The notes under the pieces are model-generated. The model ran no database searches and had not been told where the DNA came from. It saw only the letters and a program-made list of their open reading frames with translations. 64,000 nucleotides of DNA. Origin: Neurospora intermedia (taxonomy: Eukaryota; Ascomycota; Sordariomycetes; Sordariales; Sordariaceae). Where the stretch lies: positions 1,860,001 through 1,924,000 of the forward strand of contig BTPP01000005.1 of the NCBI GenBank assembly GCA_037102815.1, given 5' to 3'. Shown here one piece after another: positions 32,201 to 46,099 of the stretch. Position numbers and translations under genes: made by a program. The stretch's first letter is position 1, and every line of letters starts with the position of its first letter.

Positions 32201-34467
32201 TTGGCCATGTTGTACAGCCCATTCTCCCCACTTCCTCACGATCTGGACTTGACGCTCCCACGTCGATGGGAAAAAGAGGCAAGTCAAGATCAGGGCCTCC
32301 ATGTACTTTTTGTGAGAGACGTAGATCTCAATCGCATCGTTGTGGTCACCCAATCCGATCATGATTGTTGCCGCCGCATGAACATCACCGCTTTCCAACA
32401 ACCGCTGCACGTAGGCTCGCCCAAGTTTGTGCTGTGATGCTTGTCCTCCAATGCCACTGAGAGCCAAAAGCATCCAATCAGACGATGTCATGTTCTCTGA
32501 TCCCATAGCCATGATATCCGTTGTGATGTCTCCCAACCATTTCGCAAGCAAAATCCGATTCGTAGACCCCAGAGGATGCCGAGACATCTCATCCCGAATC
32601 AGGTCTTCGATCTCCTTGTTCCATCCGAATATTGTGCTCAGCATCTGACGCCGCAGATCATCGTTTGTAAGTCGGACACCATCGTTTATTTGTGGCGTCT
32701 TGTAGGGCATATCTTGCAGACGGCTTTTGGTAAACTTAAACAGGTCGACAACTTTCGCGTCATCGGGACTGCGAGGCACTTCATGGCGCAACCTCGATGG
32801 CCTTCTCGAACGATAGTTTGAACTGCCCATAGAGACGGAGCTCGTGGTCGATAAAGACTCCCTGTCTCGCCTGTACCGATGATCCTGCCCGGGCAAACCA
32901 GATCTTAGTGAAGACCCTGCAGAGATGTATGTGTTTTCCGTCATTCCACGAGAGACCGCGGATGGGGCATATTGATTTCGTCCCTGCGTGTTCGAGTTGG
33001 ATGACGTGATGGAGACACTGGATCGACTTCGGCTTGAGGTAGGGCTCGTTGGGCGATATCGGTCGGGCTCCGACTGCCCTTGAACAAGCCTAGCTAACGG
33101 TGACATGTGATCATCACTCTCAGATAGATCAGCGTGAATCGCAATTGGCACTCCGTGGTCGGCATTGTGATGCATCACAGTCTGGCTCTTTTCTTGTTCT
33201 TCGAGCGAGATAGGCGGCGAAGGAGGTAACATGTTAGCAGGATGTTGAACGTTGTTGACCATCATAGCCGGCGCATTAAGATCGAACTGTTGGACCGAGT
33301 TATTTGCCCCGAGAGTGAAGAGAGTCGCCCCGGGCCCATAAACAGCCAACCCTCTGGCATGTTCCAAGGTTGGGATTGTATCGTAAGTAACATGTTTTGT
33401 CCTTACATCCCATGATATTGTTTCACTAGCATTCGAGTGTGTCAGCGATCGCACAAAGAGCAGCAGGTACCGTAAAGCAGCGAACTGACCCTTCTGAATA
33501 TTGAATAATACGACCGTTTTTGGACCAGCCCATCCAATTCGGTCCTGTGAGGTAGTTTTCTGTCCTTTTCAAAATTCTCACCACCTTTGCCGGGTCATCG
33601 GCATTGTACTGTTTGGAAACGCTCCATACACGGAGATCGCCATCGTGTGTTTGTACGGCCAACATGTCCGACTTCTGCCGTGAAGACGAGGCATGCCATG
33701 CCAGTGTTACGATGGGAGAAGGCCCGCGCGAGGTAGTAAGATTGTGAAGGATGGTGAACCTAGGCTGAAGTGTTGCGATCAAGAGCGAGCCGTTTTGATA
33801 TCTGCAGCAAAGACAGTCAGTCTCGGCACCTTCTTAAGGATACCCTAGAAACCTTGTGCTTACCCAATCGCAAAGGTCCTGCAATCTGCTGCCGGGGCAA
33901 TAGCTGTGATGGCGATTTGATCAATGGTTCTTGCGGAAATGTGCTCAGACGTAGTGGGTTCAAAAAGGATCACATTGCCTTGAATGTTGCCTGTTCTCGC
34001 CCAGTTAGCCATGTTTATACGATAGACGAAGCAAATATATACCCACCAAACGCAACATTGCCATTGTGCATCCAGGCAGCGCAGGTGAGATTTTCATACG
34101 AAGCGAACCTTGCGACCTCATCTCCAGTCATGAGGTCCCACACAATCGCAGTCTGCCCGGCATCATAACTGACCACCAACCTCCCTGTGCCCATCTCACT
34201 GAGATTGTCGACTGCTAATAGCTGCACCTCCTCAGTATGGCGGGCGAATCTCCTCTCTATCGACAGGCTGTCATGGTGGCAGCATACAATCGAACTGCCC
34301 TGGGCGTAGAGGAACATGGAGGCCGTGGCCGCACACGGCTCGAAGTACCGGGGAACAGCGCTCGGAGTCGGAGCCATGGCGAAGTCTTGCATGTGGGCAG
34401 TCCGTCCCTTGGATGAGGCTGGAATCGAGCCGGTACGGCTTCTCGAGATGTGTCCGGGGACCGACAT
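29225..34467 (-). CDS. Large WD40-repeat protein with helical middle and proline-rich tail, four exons
   Basis: Exons (minus) 34467-34047, 33990-33864, 33801-33490 and 33425-29225 give 1686 residues. Introns are 56-64 bp with GTGGGT, GTAAGC and GTCAGT donors. The first ~400 residues hold WD40-like blades (RLVVSYDAGQTAIVWDLMTG, GNIQGNVILFEPTT, TLAWHASSS..DGDLRVWSVS, EGETISWDVRTK). Residues ~520-740 are helical and solenoid-like (RRQMLSTIFGWNKEIEDLI, LLESGDVHAAATIMIGLGDHNDAIEIY), as in WD40-plus-alpha-solenoid scaffolds. The remaining ~900 residues are disordered, Ser/Arg- and Pro-rich, with polyproline runs and three copies of LPST[VS][YF][TV]P. The architecture suggests a scaffold for trafficking or RNP work, but the exact orthologue is not recognised. 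Long fungal homologues may exist with poor tail conservation. Confidence 0.85.
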
Positions 34468-36419
34468 GGTGACAAGATATGTGGGGAGGAGTTATTATGT
34501 CCTTTGGGTCGAAGATCTTGAGACCAAATTGTTAGTCGGGAGACTGCATGGGCGGCAGGCCGTATGTACCTTTTCGGTACAGGCATGAAATGGCCAACCC
34601 GGAACTCTCAAGGTGCAGACCGGGAATGGACGGCGTACAAGTGTAGAACATACCGAGCGGTAGGGAGCTATCACCCTCCGGGACTTCTTAACGAACCAGG
34701 ACGCGTGGCGAGGCTACACAATCCGAACCCTAGTCATCACATGGGACACTATGCTGTCTGTTCCCGCCCAAGCTGTTCCTCCACGTTCAGCACGCCGAGA
34801 GTACGGAGCTCGAGGCTATACTTTGCGGCATACACGGACTTGTTTTGTTGGAGTCGGTGGCGGTTACTGTGGCAATCGTGTTTCGTCTGGGTAAGGCTCT
34901 ATGTTGAGAGGGGTTTCTTCCTTTGCTAAGGTGCAGCGAGCGTCGGTTGGAAGGGGAAAAGTCGAAGGCGAGTGGGAACAGAAGATCGGGAAATGGTAGG
35001 GTTGCACGGGAACGGCTCTGGAAACAAGATACACGGCGTAGGAGACGCAGGAGGCGTGTATGGCAAAAGGTTGTAGTTCTGTTTAGACGAGGACGAGAGG
35101 GGGAGGGTAGCGGTAAGAGGACCTGTCTTCGAGCTTACTCGCCTAAGGTCATGGAGGAGAGAAAGAATCGAGTGGGATGATGGTCCAAGGAAGCCCCAGC
35201 TGGATGCTGTGCCAGGCGCTTGTTGTGCTGCGAGATGATGCTCTTGTCTGCTGATCCCAAACAGCAAACAGCTCGATGCGCGGAGCAGAGGCTTGGTTTG
35301 GCAGCGGGTAAGGAGGAAGAAAAGCAGAAAGGAAAAAAGGTGACGATTATGCCTGTGACTTGCACCAACGTGAGTGGTGGTGTGTGGCAGCAACAAGTTC
35401 GGGCCAACCTGACGAGCGCTTAGCACAGAGTCCCAGGACGCGGATGCGAGCTGTCACTGGACAGTGCGTGTCATGAGAAAGCACCCTTAAGATGAACCCT
35501 TGCCCAGTGAGGAGCTGACTCCAGGTTTCCAACCTACCTAGTTAGTAGCTAGCTCCTAGTAGGCTTGCTGCTGCTACGTAGAGGTAGGCGTGTCCGTCCT
35601 CATAGTGGAGGACGTGAAATCCTGTGAATGGCGGCCCTATCCTGCTAGTCGATTTCTGCCCTCCGACCTCTGTCCCCTGTATCCATGCCGTTTCGAGATT
35701 TCAGAGGGCGAATCTGAAAGCGCATGCGGACCGGCTCGTCTTGCCATTGCCATCTTATCTTCTCGCTGGCCTGCCCGTCTGGCCTTCTGGCTGTCCTGGA
35801 TGGAAAAGCTGGAAACACTAGCGAGGCGGCACTCACCCACTTCTAGCAACTGGAGAAAATCTGGTTAGGTCGCAACAGGGGCACGACGCGAGAGGGCACT
35901 GTGTAAACTAACGAGCCCCCCCCCTGTCAACAATACCTTGAGGAACATCAACGTGGAACTGTCAGTGGGCGAGATGATATTGATCTGGGCATCGATGTGT
36001 GTCAATGGTAGCATGTGCAATGGTTCAAATTTCGGCCATATTGAGCACCCCTCTGCTTCTGGCGAGTCCGCTTTCGACGTACTACTGTTCCCATTTAGAG
36101 TTTTGATGTTTGCCACAATGAAGTCCTTGATGGCTTGCCCTTGTCCACTGACGTCGTCGTCGTGATTCCGCGGTCTCGACACTCGGAGTCTGGGGAGGGT
36201 CTGGAGCGGTTAGCTAAGGTAGCCGAACTGGGAACCCGAGCCTCTGGAGAATCGCCTGTCGTTGCAGGTATAGTGTAGATGGGACATGTGGGTAAGTATA
36301 AGGCATCGCCCAACAGTGGCATGGTGTACTGTGTCGGGGTCCAAAGAGAGGTTGTACAACCACTCGGTGTACCGGGGAGAGTACTGCACGGATGGATCTG
36401 TTTGGTTCAAGGCACAGAA

Positions 36420-36426
<7 letters not shown>

Positions 36427-36479
<53 letters not shown>
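36427..36479 (+). repeat. (AC)n microsatellite, about 26 units
   Basis: Uninterrupted dinucleotide repeat of about 53 bp in intergenic DNA, preceded by ACACAT. Confidence 0.95.
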
Positions 36480-36480
<1 letters not shown>

Positions 36481-37805
36481 CGAGCGGTACCTTGCGTGTT
36501 GCTTACTGCTTTGGTGCTGTTCATGTTGTTTCTGCTGCCGTGTGCTGTGAAGAAGCATGAAAAACCACTGTCAAGCTGGCCAGTCGAGGGTTGCTTTGCA
36601 GCGGCGGGATCTGCACCTCAGCTGTGGTAGCCAGGGCATCTCCAGGACCCTTGTATCTTCAGTGATCCTATCGTCCGTCGCGTGGGTGGCCATCCATTCC
36701 ATTCTCTAGGCATGTCGTCGAGGACATGAGGACGTGGAGTCAAGTAAGTATCGAGTTCAAAGCTGCTCCACTTGCACCAGAGGAAGCGCCGCCGGTATGC
36801 CCAAACAGCAATAATGGCGATTGTTAGTTTATAATAAAAATTGGCCGAGTCACAGTATCAATTGGCTTCGACTTGCTGGTGCGAGGTGACAGAACGAAGA
36901 GAGCGAGACTCGAAGAGAGAGAAAAAGTGCAAAGTCGGCGTCTGGTTGGCCAGCAAAAAGACAGCGATGAAAAGTGGGGAAGTAGGTCCAGGGGCGGAAG
37001 GCTTGAGGAAGTGGAAGGCACAAGCAGTTAAGCGCCCTCGCGGTTGATTGGCAAGCATGTCCCTGCACAGACACACCAATCAGCTCCGTCATCACCTTCC
37101 CCTCGCCTTCCTGACCTGGACCACCGACATCCTTCCTTCAACAATCCAGCTTCATCATCCGCATTGATCTTATCGTCCCTCCATCCGCTATCGTCCGCCA
37201 TCATTCCTTCCTCGCTGCCTTTCATTTTTTGAATGCTGTCAGGACCTGATTTTGTAGCGTCATCTTTTCCGTTCCATGTCCTCCTTCCTCCAAGACAATC
37301 GACCATAGCAACCGGCCAGTTACAACCTACCTACGCAGTACACCTCACAATACATCGGCTAAAACTGCTGGTCGATGCTTCGATTCTTCCTTGCATTGGC
37401 CGGCACGGCTGGAACCGTGGAACATCAAATGCCAAGACAGATGCAGAAAATCAGGAACCCATGTACGACATTCTCCAACACCACACAAGTCCCCATCTCG
37501 CCCGAACTCGGGGTGATGGATTATATCACATTACGAAGAGCGAGACGGCATGGCTATCTGCCTAGGTGATAAGGATCACAGGTAATTTTGTTCATTACGG
37601 ACTACTCGAGCAAGTTGTTCGTCGTGTGCTGGGAAAGCAACCCCTCCCATTTCTTGAGAAACACAACAGGCGGCCGCTGCTCATATCCGAAATCCGAACA
37701 AGTCTCCAACAAGCGAGGATCTCAAATAGGCGCCGATTGCCCAGGATTAACCCTCACTTCACCTACTCTCTGTACTGTGCAAATCGGCATTTTCTTGGTA
37801 CACAT

Positions 37806-37806
<1 letters not shown>

Positions 37807-37850
<44 letters not shown>
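37807..37850 (+). repeat. (CA)n microsatellite, 22 units
   Basis: Uninterrupted dinucleotide repeat of about 44 bp, same strand orientation as the one 1.3 kb upstream. Confidence 0.95.
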
Positions 37851-37853
<3 letters not shown>

Positions 37854-40800
37854 CATTCAAGCTCTCACTACATTATAGACGCCCATGTACTCCAGGCTCG
37901 ACCCTGGACTTGTAATGCGCTCACGATATACCCAATACTGCAAAACCTGGACCGGTTGAGCGGTATCTGTGCGGCATCACTCATGGGAATGTGATCGGGT
38001 CCCCTACACACTCGACACTAGAGTCATCACTTGGAAGAGGAGGGCAGTGGAGGGTTCGGCTGCAGATGTGAAACCCCCGTCTGTGAACTTGATTGTGTTT
38101 GTGATGAAGCTGATGGGACTGCTTCTACCTATCAACCCATCATCACCAGCACCCCCGAATGCAGGTCCGGTATCAAGTCTGATGATATTGCACTTTAACC
38201 GAGTACTATAGATTAAACCACCATTTCTCTACGCCACGGACCCTGACAGTCTTACTGCAACCCTGATCCCGCCAAAGCATCAATGCCGAAGAGGTGGCCA
38301 CGATCTTGAAAGGCAGGACAGTCGCATTCCAGATATCCTTGATGCCGCCGAACCGGAACTGCCTGGAATTACCCTGTCAAGGGCCCTTCTCCATGTTTCC
38401 TTGAAGGTGTTGTCTCCAAAGCCCAGAATCGAAGTTCAACCCCAAGGAGATACGCTATGTTGCCGATCCATCGCGAGGGGCTTTTTTTCTAGAACGAGCC
38501 GATTGATTAACGATGGGCTGGATGAGGTTCGCTGGCTCCCATAGCCTGTCAGGCTTTTGTTTGACAGGTGTCCGGTCCTCTCTGACACGGGGCAGCAACT
38601 CGACGAAAACACCAACCTTGGAGGGATTATGATTTTGCAGCTTTGCTCAGGTTACGCAGACAGGATGATGAACTCCCCGCTCCGGTTCCTGACTTGAAAG
38701 AGAGATTGGGAGACCAACCATTGCCTCGCACTACTCCGGTGCCGCACACGATGCACCCACGATTAAGTATGTCACGGCCGCATTTCGTGACCTGGCATGC
38801 GAGGTTACCTACTACTCTCTGCTTGACGGGTTACCACATATCCGCAAGCAGTAACGGCGATAACTGCACTTCCGGCCCCAGCTCATTGCTCTCCGTCCAA
38901 GCAAGTGCAGCTCAAAAAAGGTAGCTATCGGTATGCCCCTCTGCAAGTGATCAAAGCATCCGTAACGCCCCCGCGCCCGTACCTCGTTCAACCTGTACAC
39001 AGCAGGATCTTTAGCAGTCCGTGCCTGACATGAAGTGAACGTTTCCCTTCGTATGGATTGCTGTCGTCCTACACAAGAAGGAGGACGAGACATGCAACAC
39101 AGAAACCAAGCAACGAGTGCTGCGTGGCATTCGAACCTTGACCTGAGGCTACCACGCCTGCTCCCTTTGCCCTGTATTGAGTAAGAGTTGTCCGTGAGAC
39201 CATGGGACAAGAAGTGAAGCGGCAACACCAAGAACTGTAAGACACCGTGAGAGTGATCGTCCGAGACATGGAAGAAGCGTGGGGTTATCGCGATGCTGTC
39301 TTGGAGGTGTTGAGAGAGAGAGATGCAGAGAAAGAGCGATGTCTGCGGACGGAATAAACCGTCACGTCAGCTCACCATAGAGTGGGAAAAGCAAAGAAGA
39401 GTATAACGGCCCTAGTATGGCACGCGGCGTTGCTTATTCGGAGGCCAAGGACACAAACTACACCCATCGATCTTTGCTTCTCTTCAGTTCTTTGCCCTCA
39501 ACCAGTTGATTGGATCAAGTTAATCGCTCCTTCGACGAAACTGTAGTTCGAGCGACATGCATTGAAGGTGTCCGAGCGCAGGATGGGCCTTTTCCCCTGA
39601 ATCATTTCATGTATCTCGTCTGTACCTTCCTTCCCGTCGTGTAATCTTGTGTGCTCCCGCCCGCAGATGCACAACCTACGTACATTGAAGAAAACGCGGG
39701 CTGCAGGAGCACATGAGGTAAGCAAAGCTCGAATCTGCCTGCCGTAACTCTACTGGTCAAGCTTCCAACAAGCACGTTCCCCTTCCATATTCCATTTGTT
39801 TTCTACCTCAGGTATCCATGATTTGACACGAAATGCGTCCAGATGCCTGCCATCTAAATTCGCCCTATCTCTACTTTGTTGGAACTCCCAGTTATCTAGA
39901 CAGTGGCGTTGCTGTTCGTACAATGAAGCAGTGTCTATGGCGATATTGAAGTGACGCAACCACACAATGTTTCCGTTGTATGTGTTCAAGAAAGTTACGC
40001 CTGCTCCTTTGTCTTTTTCCTTCCGTGTAGGCATGACCACGAAATAGGAAAGCAAGTGATCGCCATGTATTGCCTCGAGCTCGCTTCCCTTGCCATTGAT
40101 ATTCTCCCCTCTGCGCTCAGGACACCAGCCTCAGCCAGAGAGGTGAAGATACAGTGTAATGCTTTGCTGAGCCCCGATCGGCTTTCGGCTTGCGGAGCTG
40201 AACCCTCGCCTAATCTTACTTGGAATCCTTCCGTTATGTGATCCATCACTATCACTCAATATTCACAATGAGCCGTTACCAGCCGGCTGGAATGGCTGTG
40301 CCGAGTCACCAAGCGCAGTTTATGCGGTAGCGAGCAGAACTATGTCAGTGACCACATTATTTTGCTACCTAGCTGAAGGCTTGACAATGACTGACAACTC
40401 GGGCATCAGAAATGACGACACTGATCGACTACCGTGAGTCTGAAAATATACCACAAGTTTGAGATAGAAAGCATCCCGGTGCAGAACGTCTATTTGAGAG
40501 AGTCCACTTGGTCAATCCTTGGGTCATTCGACTATTCTTGACGCTCTACGCTACAGAGACAGATACAGACCCGTCTCGCCTCGTCTCACCGCAGGTCAGC
40601 TCAGTGGCAACTTTGAAAAGCCACCCCTAAGCTCGCATTAGATCGCCGGTCGGACTCGCTATGGTGAACCGTGCCATGATCGACCCAGCCGCCAGCGTGG
40701 CGGGCATACCCGAACGTAAAGGATCTAATACAGGTCCGGGGTACGGTACGGATCGGGTCAATGATAATCAATATATCTATTCTAGGATAATACTGGTTGC

Positions 40801-42597
40801 GGGATACCTGTCAACCTGTGCAGGCTTCACAGTGTATCCCGCGCACACCTTGGCGTTACTGATAAGGATGCACATGTTGCGTGAGTTATATGTATACCGA
40901 ACTATTCGCCAGGACGACACGAGACACGCACTATGGATGCTTCAAGACATCATCATCCTCGACCACGTTGGTCGGCTGCTGGCCCTGAGGTGCTTTTTCT
41001 CTTCCATTGCCTCGGTCAGTTTGGTGTCTGTCACTTGGTGTCTGACATCTAATTGCCATAACGGGCACCAAAGAATGTCTAGGCGAAGAATTATCAAGTC
41101 TTCCTCACCTATGCTTCGAAGCTCGATCCTCGCCTTCAGTCACAAGGGCACGTTTTCTGCTGGCTGACGTTGCGGTGAAAGACATAGAGTAAGAGGAGTC
41201 ACACTTGGCTGTACGCCGGGCAAGAGGTATTGTTTTATAGTGGTCTAGACAGGCCATGACAGTCGATTAGTAAACTGTTTGATCGAGTCTCGATTGTGAA
41301 TCTAATATACCTGCTTCGACCGACATGTCCGAGCTGAAGTCTTCCAAGAGAAGTTTTCTCCCCGATTACTTCCATGACTTCATGACTAACTTTTACATGT
41401 CGTACGAACGTTGACTCTCACTGGTCAACTGTAGAGAACTAGTCGATGCATAGAGGAAATAGCATCCATGTGGCTATAGATCCTCTTAGCGAAGAATAAG
41501 AAATCAACTCCAATGACCCGTCACTCCAGTTGCACTGGGTTTGTAGTCACCAAGCAGACAATCAAGAACCATTTTTATCGACGTTTAGCACACCATTTGA
41601 AGCCTGGGGGTATGTTACAGTTCAAAAGTCAAAACTAGTCCGCTTATGTACTATCTACGTTGAATTTCTCGGAAGACTCAAAAGGTCAAGTGACTGATCA
41701 CTAACGCGGGCGCTTGTGCAGCCAGTGGCCTCTTATCACAACCCACACCCACTAGATCACATCATGACGGCATGGAAACCGCATACATTAGCCCGACATC
41801 GGGTCCACTTTGTTTTCTTCATTGCTTTGAGATTCTCTCTGAGATAGGCTTCTTAGCACAAGCCCAACAGGTGGAAGCCCAACCAGATGAGGTGAAGTTG
41901 AGAGGGGCAAAGAGACGACCGTTTTCTGGTATTAACCCTGCCAACAGAGCAGCAAGTATATCAATTAGGGGGACTGTAGCCAGAAACGGAGAGATGAAGA
42001 CGTGGAGTCTGTCCTTAAAACCGTTCCTAATGTATGTAGTGTATCTGGGGCATCGCGGAATCTCTCCGACCAGATCCGATCAAGCTGACCAAGCCAACCA
42101 ACGAAGCCAATGAAACGAGAAGCATGGCTCAGGGTCCCCGATGGTTCCTGAAAATCTTTTCTCTCTCTCTCGTATTATAGTCTAGACTATCAATCGGGTG
42201 GTCACAATCACGAAACCTCCACGCCGGATCACGAAGTCAGGCATCAACGCCCAAAAGCCTTAATATCTTGGGTGCAACGAGGGCGGAATGAATGGATGAA
42301 TGGTTCTAGACCCCTTGGCTTGAGTTCTGGAGCCAGGCTGGACTTGCCGCCCAGATACTACTATGCTAGATCCAAGATAGGCGAAGCTTGCGGAAATTTC
42401 TCGTTTCGCAAAACGGGCACTCTCGCGGAACGTACGCGCTCCAGATTTCCGGAACGGGGGGACTGGAATTTGGTCCGCGGCGACCATTTTGATCTCCGTC
42501 CCCGCCTCACCTGGCTCCTAGCTCCTCATTCAGGATTCAGGGTCTCCTTTCCATGTGTACACTAGTGTAGAGGTAAATAGGGTATGCTAAAATAGCC

Positions 42598-42607
42598 TAC
42601 CTAGGTA
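42598..42607. repeat. TACCTAGGTA palindrome, copy 1
   Basis: Perfect 10-bp palindrome, one of four identical copies found in the intergenic DNA of this window. Confidence 0.9.
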
Positions 42608-45589
42608 AGGCATGTACTCCACCTGCATCGCCATCGCCGAGAGACTTTCGCAGTGTGAACGTGGCTTGTGAGAAGAGTTTCTTTTGCCCGGAGGACTTTC
42701 GAGTAGAGCAGAGAATGCAAGTGGCGTTAAGTACCATAAATGCCATCTGGATCCAGACGGGCAGGTATATATGTAGAAGAACGCAACGGGGAGGGAAGGT
42801 AGATCTAAAGAAAAAGGTTCAGTTATGCAACCCTCAAAAAAGTGGACGACAACAGGGACCGATCTACAAACCGACCAACATATCGGGCTCACGATGCCTT
42901 ACTCAACGCTTACTCAACCCAAACCCTAATTTAACTAAAATGCCCCGTCCAAGTCCCTTCCGCTGCCCGCATACCTATTGCCCGTTATCCATCTCCTCGC
43001 TGCTGCCCACATCTGCCGATGCTGATCCGGGGATTCGTCACTATCACTGCCGTCCGTCCGCTCGTCAAAGCGTGCAGGGGTACCAGTCTCCTGGTATTTG
43101 GTAAACGTTCAAACGTCCAAGCGCACGAGCGCGGCGTCCTTCCGTCTGTTTTGAAAATCCACTTGTACTTGAAAATTCACCATTTGGTTGTCGATCACCA
43201 TCAAACAATACCTATGAAGCAGCCCCTCCAAAAAAAAAAAGGTTGTTCGAGCCCCTTACCCGCTGCGCCTTACCAGATTCTGCAAACAAGTGCGGAATTC
43301 AGGTTTAAATGATGTAAGCGGGCCTTTGGCGGGAAAAGGATAAATCGCAGGGTTAGACTGGTGACTCTAGTGACCTAAGATCGGCCATGTGTGGGAGTTA
43401 TATGTACACTACGTCTATAGTATGAGAAGGATGGGTGAAGCTGGATTGGCTGCGTTGGCGGTATACTACTGCTACGGTGATGATGATGGTGATGGTGATA
43501 GTGATGCCAAGTTCTTTGCTTTCACGTATTGTGAGCATTTGAAGATTTGAGATATCTGAGACGAAGAGGATTGATTTATACTCCTCTTATGTACTACCTT
43601 AAAAGAGGTTGTGGAGACTGGACTCGGCAGAGAAACATCCACTTTACCGTGTGAATGACAATGTCCAGGCATGTTGGTAGGTAGACAGGTAGAGGAAATA
43701 AAAACGCAGTTGTCGAATTGGTTATAACCTCTGTAAATGAACGCGATGGCGATGGTCATATACCTAGGCAGGATTTCCGTGGGATAGCGACAATTTGGAC
43801 TTGGGAGATCTGTCACATGGATGTGCTGGGAAGCTGGCGAGGTTATTGGATGATAATTTGTCCTATCGAGCTTGCTCTTTCACTTAGCATGAGGCCCTCA
43901 TAATCGCGTTGTCGCTGTGAGAAAGGAACGGTGTCTTAATACTTACCTACCTACTGACTGGGGAATGAGGTCCTTGCTTGCGGTCAGAAGGAGTTTGTAT
44001 GGCCTTCACTGACTGGGCATCTTCCTTTGATGTTGCCAGTCCCCAAAGGAGAGAAGATGAGAGACATGTCGATAGCAAAGAGTGAAGAAGGCACCATGTC
44101 ACAAGCAAGCAATGAAGAAATCAGATAAGTATGTTGATGATGATGATCGAAATTTCAATTATAGAAGCAACCACTGACGTGATATTGACTTCAAATGCTC
44201 AGTAAACTAACTCCTCAAGGCAAATGATGCCTTTCCAAATTCCAATAGGGTATCAATATCATGAGAAAAACTGCCTGAAAATGCTTAGGAAAAACAAAAA
44301 CAAATGGGGGTATCAATTGCAACCGCGCTTAGAACAAAGGAAAACAGAAAGGAAACTCCGAAAAATGCTAAAGAAAACTTTTTGTTGCCCCAACCCGATG
44401 CGTCCTGATTGTGTGTAGAATGTGTGTTCCATGCGAAGTCGTATCAAAGTAATTAATAAGAAAAGCTAAGAGCTCAAGACAATGAAGAAGCGAAGTGAAA
44501 CCCGCTAGGGGTTGGATGTTTGATGAAAGAAAGATGGATGTCGGGGCCGAGTATCACAGACTCAGTCCGACCCGGCTAGACCTGCCCGTCCTCTTTGTTT
44601 GGAAGCAGCCAGCGGCAAGGTGCGGCGTGCTGTAAAACGTGGGAGCAGACATTGTGGCGTTGCACAGGAGAAAGGACGTGGGCCAGGAACGGGAAATGAG
44701 ATCGATGCATCCATCGATCAATTATTTGGACCATGCCTGGGCAAGTCCAGTCCAGCTGCGACTTTCCCAAGTGCGAAGGCTTTTCGTGTTTGTGTCCTTT
44801 GGCAGGTCTTTTTGTCGGGTTTCGACTGGGTTGTGGATGGTCGGGAGGAATGATTGGAAGGCCTTGATTGTTGAGTTCGCGGGGTATTGCTGTGTTTGTT
44901 GGAACCCCCCAGTCATGTGTGACTCGGTGCGCGGGCGACTGTTCGTCCTCTCCCATTGAACCGTCACACTTGATCACGGTGTCTCCACACAAGGGTCCCC
45001 CAGTCCCGTGAGTCGGTCCGGAGGTGGAAATGTGCCGCGGCATTTTTCAGATGGGAAAAATGGAGCGGCATTCGGAGCCAGCCAAGTGACGTCGCGTGGC
45101 CGGTCAATTGGATGGGATGAATGGGATTGCTTTGAGGATGGTGATCAACTGCAGAGATGATCCCTATAGCCGCGCGCACAGGGCACATTTGACGGTTTTT
45201 GCCGGAGCCGGGGCACAAGCCGGTGGGTGATCCGCGCATCCGCATTGGAGGATGCAAAGCAGGATTTTGGGCCCGTTACACACACGAACCCTGTGTGGGG
45301 GGGGGAGGGGGGAAAGGCCGTTTTCCCGTGGGGGGTTGACGATGATGATGGTGGTGTTGATGAAAAAAAAAAAAATTGCCGACGATGCTGATGCTGATGC
45401 TGGTGGTTGCAGAAGAAGAAAAGGAAAGCGGTCAAAAAGCCAGAAACGGGGTACTGTAAAAGTGATGGTTAGCACGGATGCATGCCAAATGGAGGCATTG
45501 CCAAACCAGTGTAAGCTTACTCAATAAAAGTGAGGTTGCAATCGCCACGGCACAGGCTGCATCGTGCATCCGATATCGTGTTGCCCTTT

Positions 45590-46099
45590 TTACTCAGACT
45601 CGGCGATGGGAGTCATGGCGCTGAGCTTGCTCTTGGTGCTCTTCTTGGAAGAAGCCTTGCCGGCGCTGCGTTGACGCTTGGCCTGGGCCTTGCGCCTCTC
45701 CTTCTCCCTGACGAGCAAGCTGACCATCTCGCGCTGGTAGGCGGCCTGCTCACGCTGCATCTCAAGGATCTCGGCCTCGGTCATGAAGGGCGCCTTGGGA
45801 GGAGAGTGCATGGGCGAGCTGCCGCTGCTGGAAACACTGCGCACATCGTCGTCGAAAACATCGCCCATCAAGTCCTCATCGGAAAGGAAGGAAGTCGGGC
45901 GCTCGTAGTCAGACTCGGATTCGCAGAGCGAGGTGCGGCGGGGCCACGAGGGGAAAGCACACGAGGCATCGGCTCCGGAAGAAGAGATGTTGATCGGGGA
46001 AATGTCCATCGGCCTCGAGATGCTGGAGTACGAGCTGCCGTAGGAGGAAGATCGGCTGGAAGAAGCCGAAGAGCTGTAAGAACCGTATGAAGAGTACAT
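45590..46099 (-). CDS. Serine-rich hypothetical protein, 169 residues
   Basis: Minus-strand frame from ATG 46097-46099 to TAA 45590-45592. The frame is open further upstream, but the ATG MYSSYGSYSSS is preferred because it begins the low-complexity Tyr/Ser domain and follows a CAA-repeat leader. Features: Ser/Tyr-rich N-terminus (1-45), a central motif RPTSFLSDEDLMGDVFDDD (about 68-86), then a predicted helix (MTEAEILEMQREQAAYQREMVSLLVREKERRKAQ, about 107-140) ending in a Lys/Arg-rich segment. The FLSDEDL-type motif plus basic helix looks like a conserved core of a filamentous-fungal protein family, but I do not recognise a named gene. It stands alone in about 28 kb of gene-poor DNA, a setting often seen for regulated developmental genes; that is inference. 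Confidence 0.75.
   Translation of the reverse strand: MYSSYGSYSSSASSSRSSSYGSSYSSISRPMDISPINISSSGADASCAFPSWPRRTSLCESESDYERPTSFLSDEDLMGDVFDDDVRSVSSSGSSPMHSPPKAPFMTEAEILEMQREQAAYQREMVSLLVREKERRKAQAKRQRSAGKASSKKSTKSKLSAMTPIAESE

Larger units (their letters stand above)
34468..45589. other. 11-kb gene-poor region
   Basis: No frame here has recognisable domains, consistent splice structure or long open length; the longest ATG-started candidate is 40661-41167 plus (168 codons) and is not convincing. The region contains two CA microsatellites (36427-36479 and 37807-37850), GAT/GGT tracts near 43475-43505, and one TACCTAGGTA palindrome (42598-42607). Long leaders or non-coding RNAs cannot be excluded. 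Confidence 0.5.

Noticed and set aside
39115-39165. tRNA-like B box (GGTTCGAATGC on the minus strand) inside a GCGTGG/CCACGC inverted repeat
   Set aside because: The repeat arms are only about 36 bp apart and no cloverleaf with an anticodon arm can be drawn.
40661-41167. 168-codon plus frame
   Set aside because: No domain, no homology that I recognise, odd Cys/His/Met-rich composition, and no splice support; it looks like chance open sequence.
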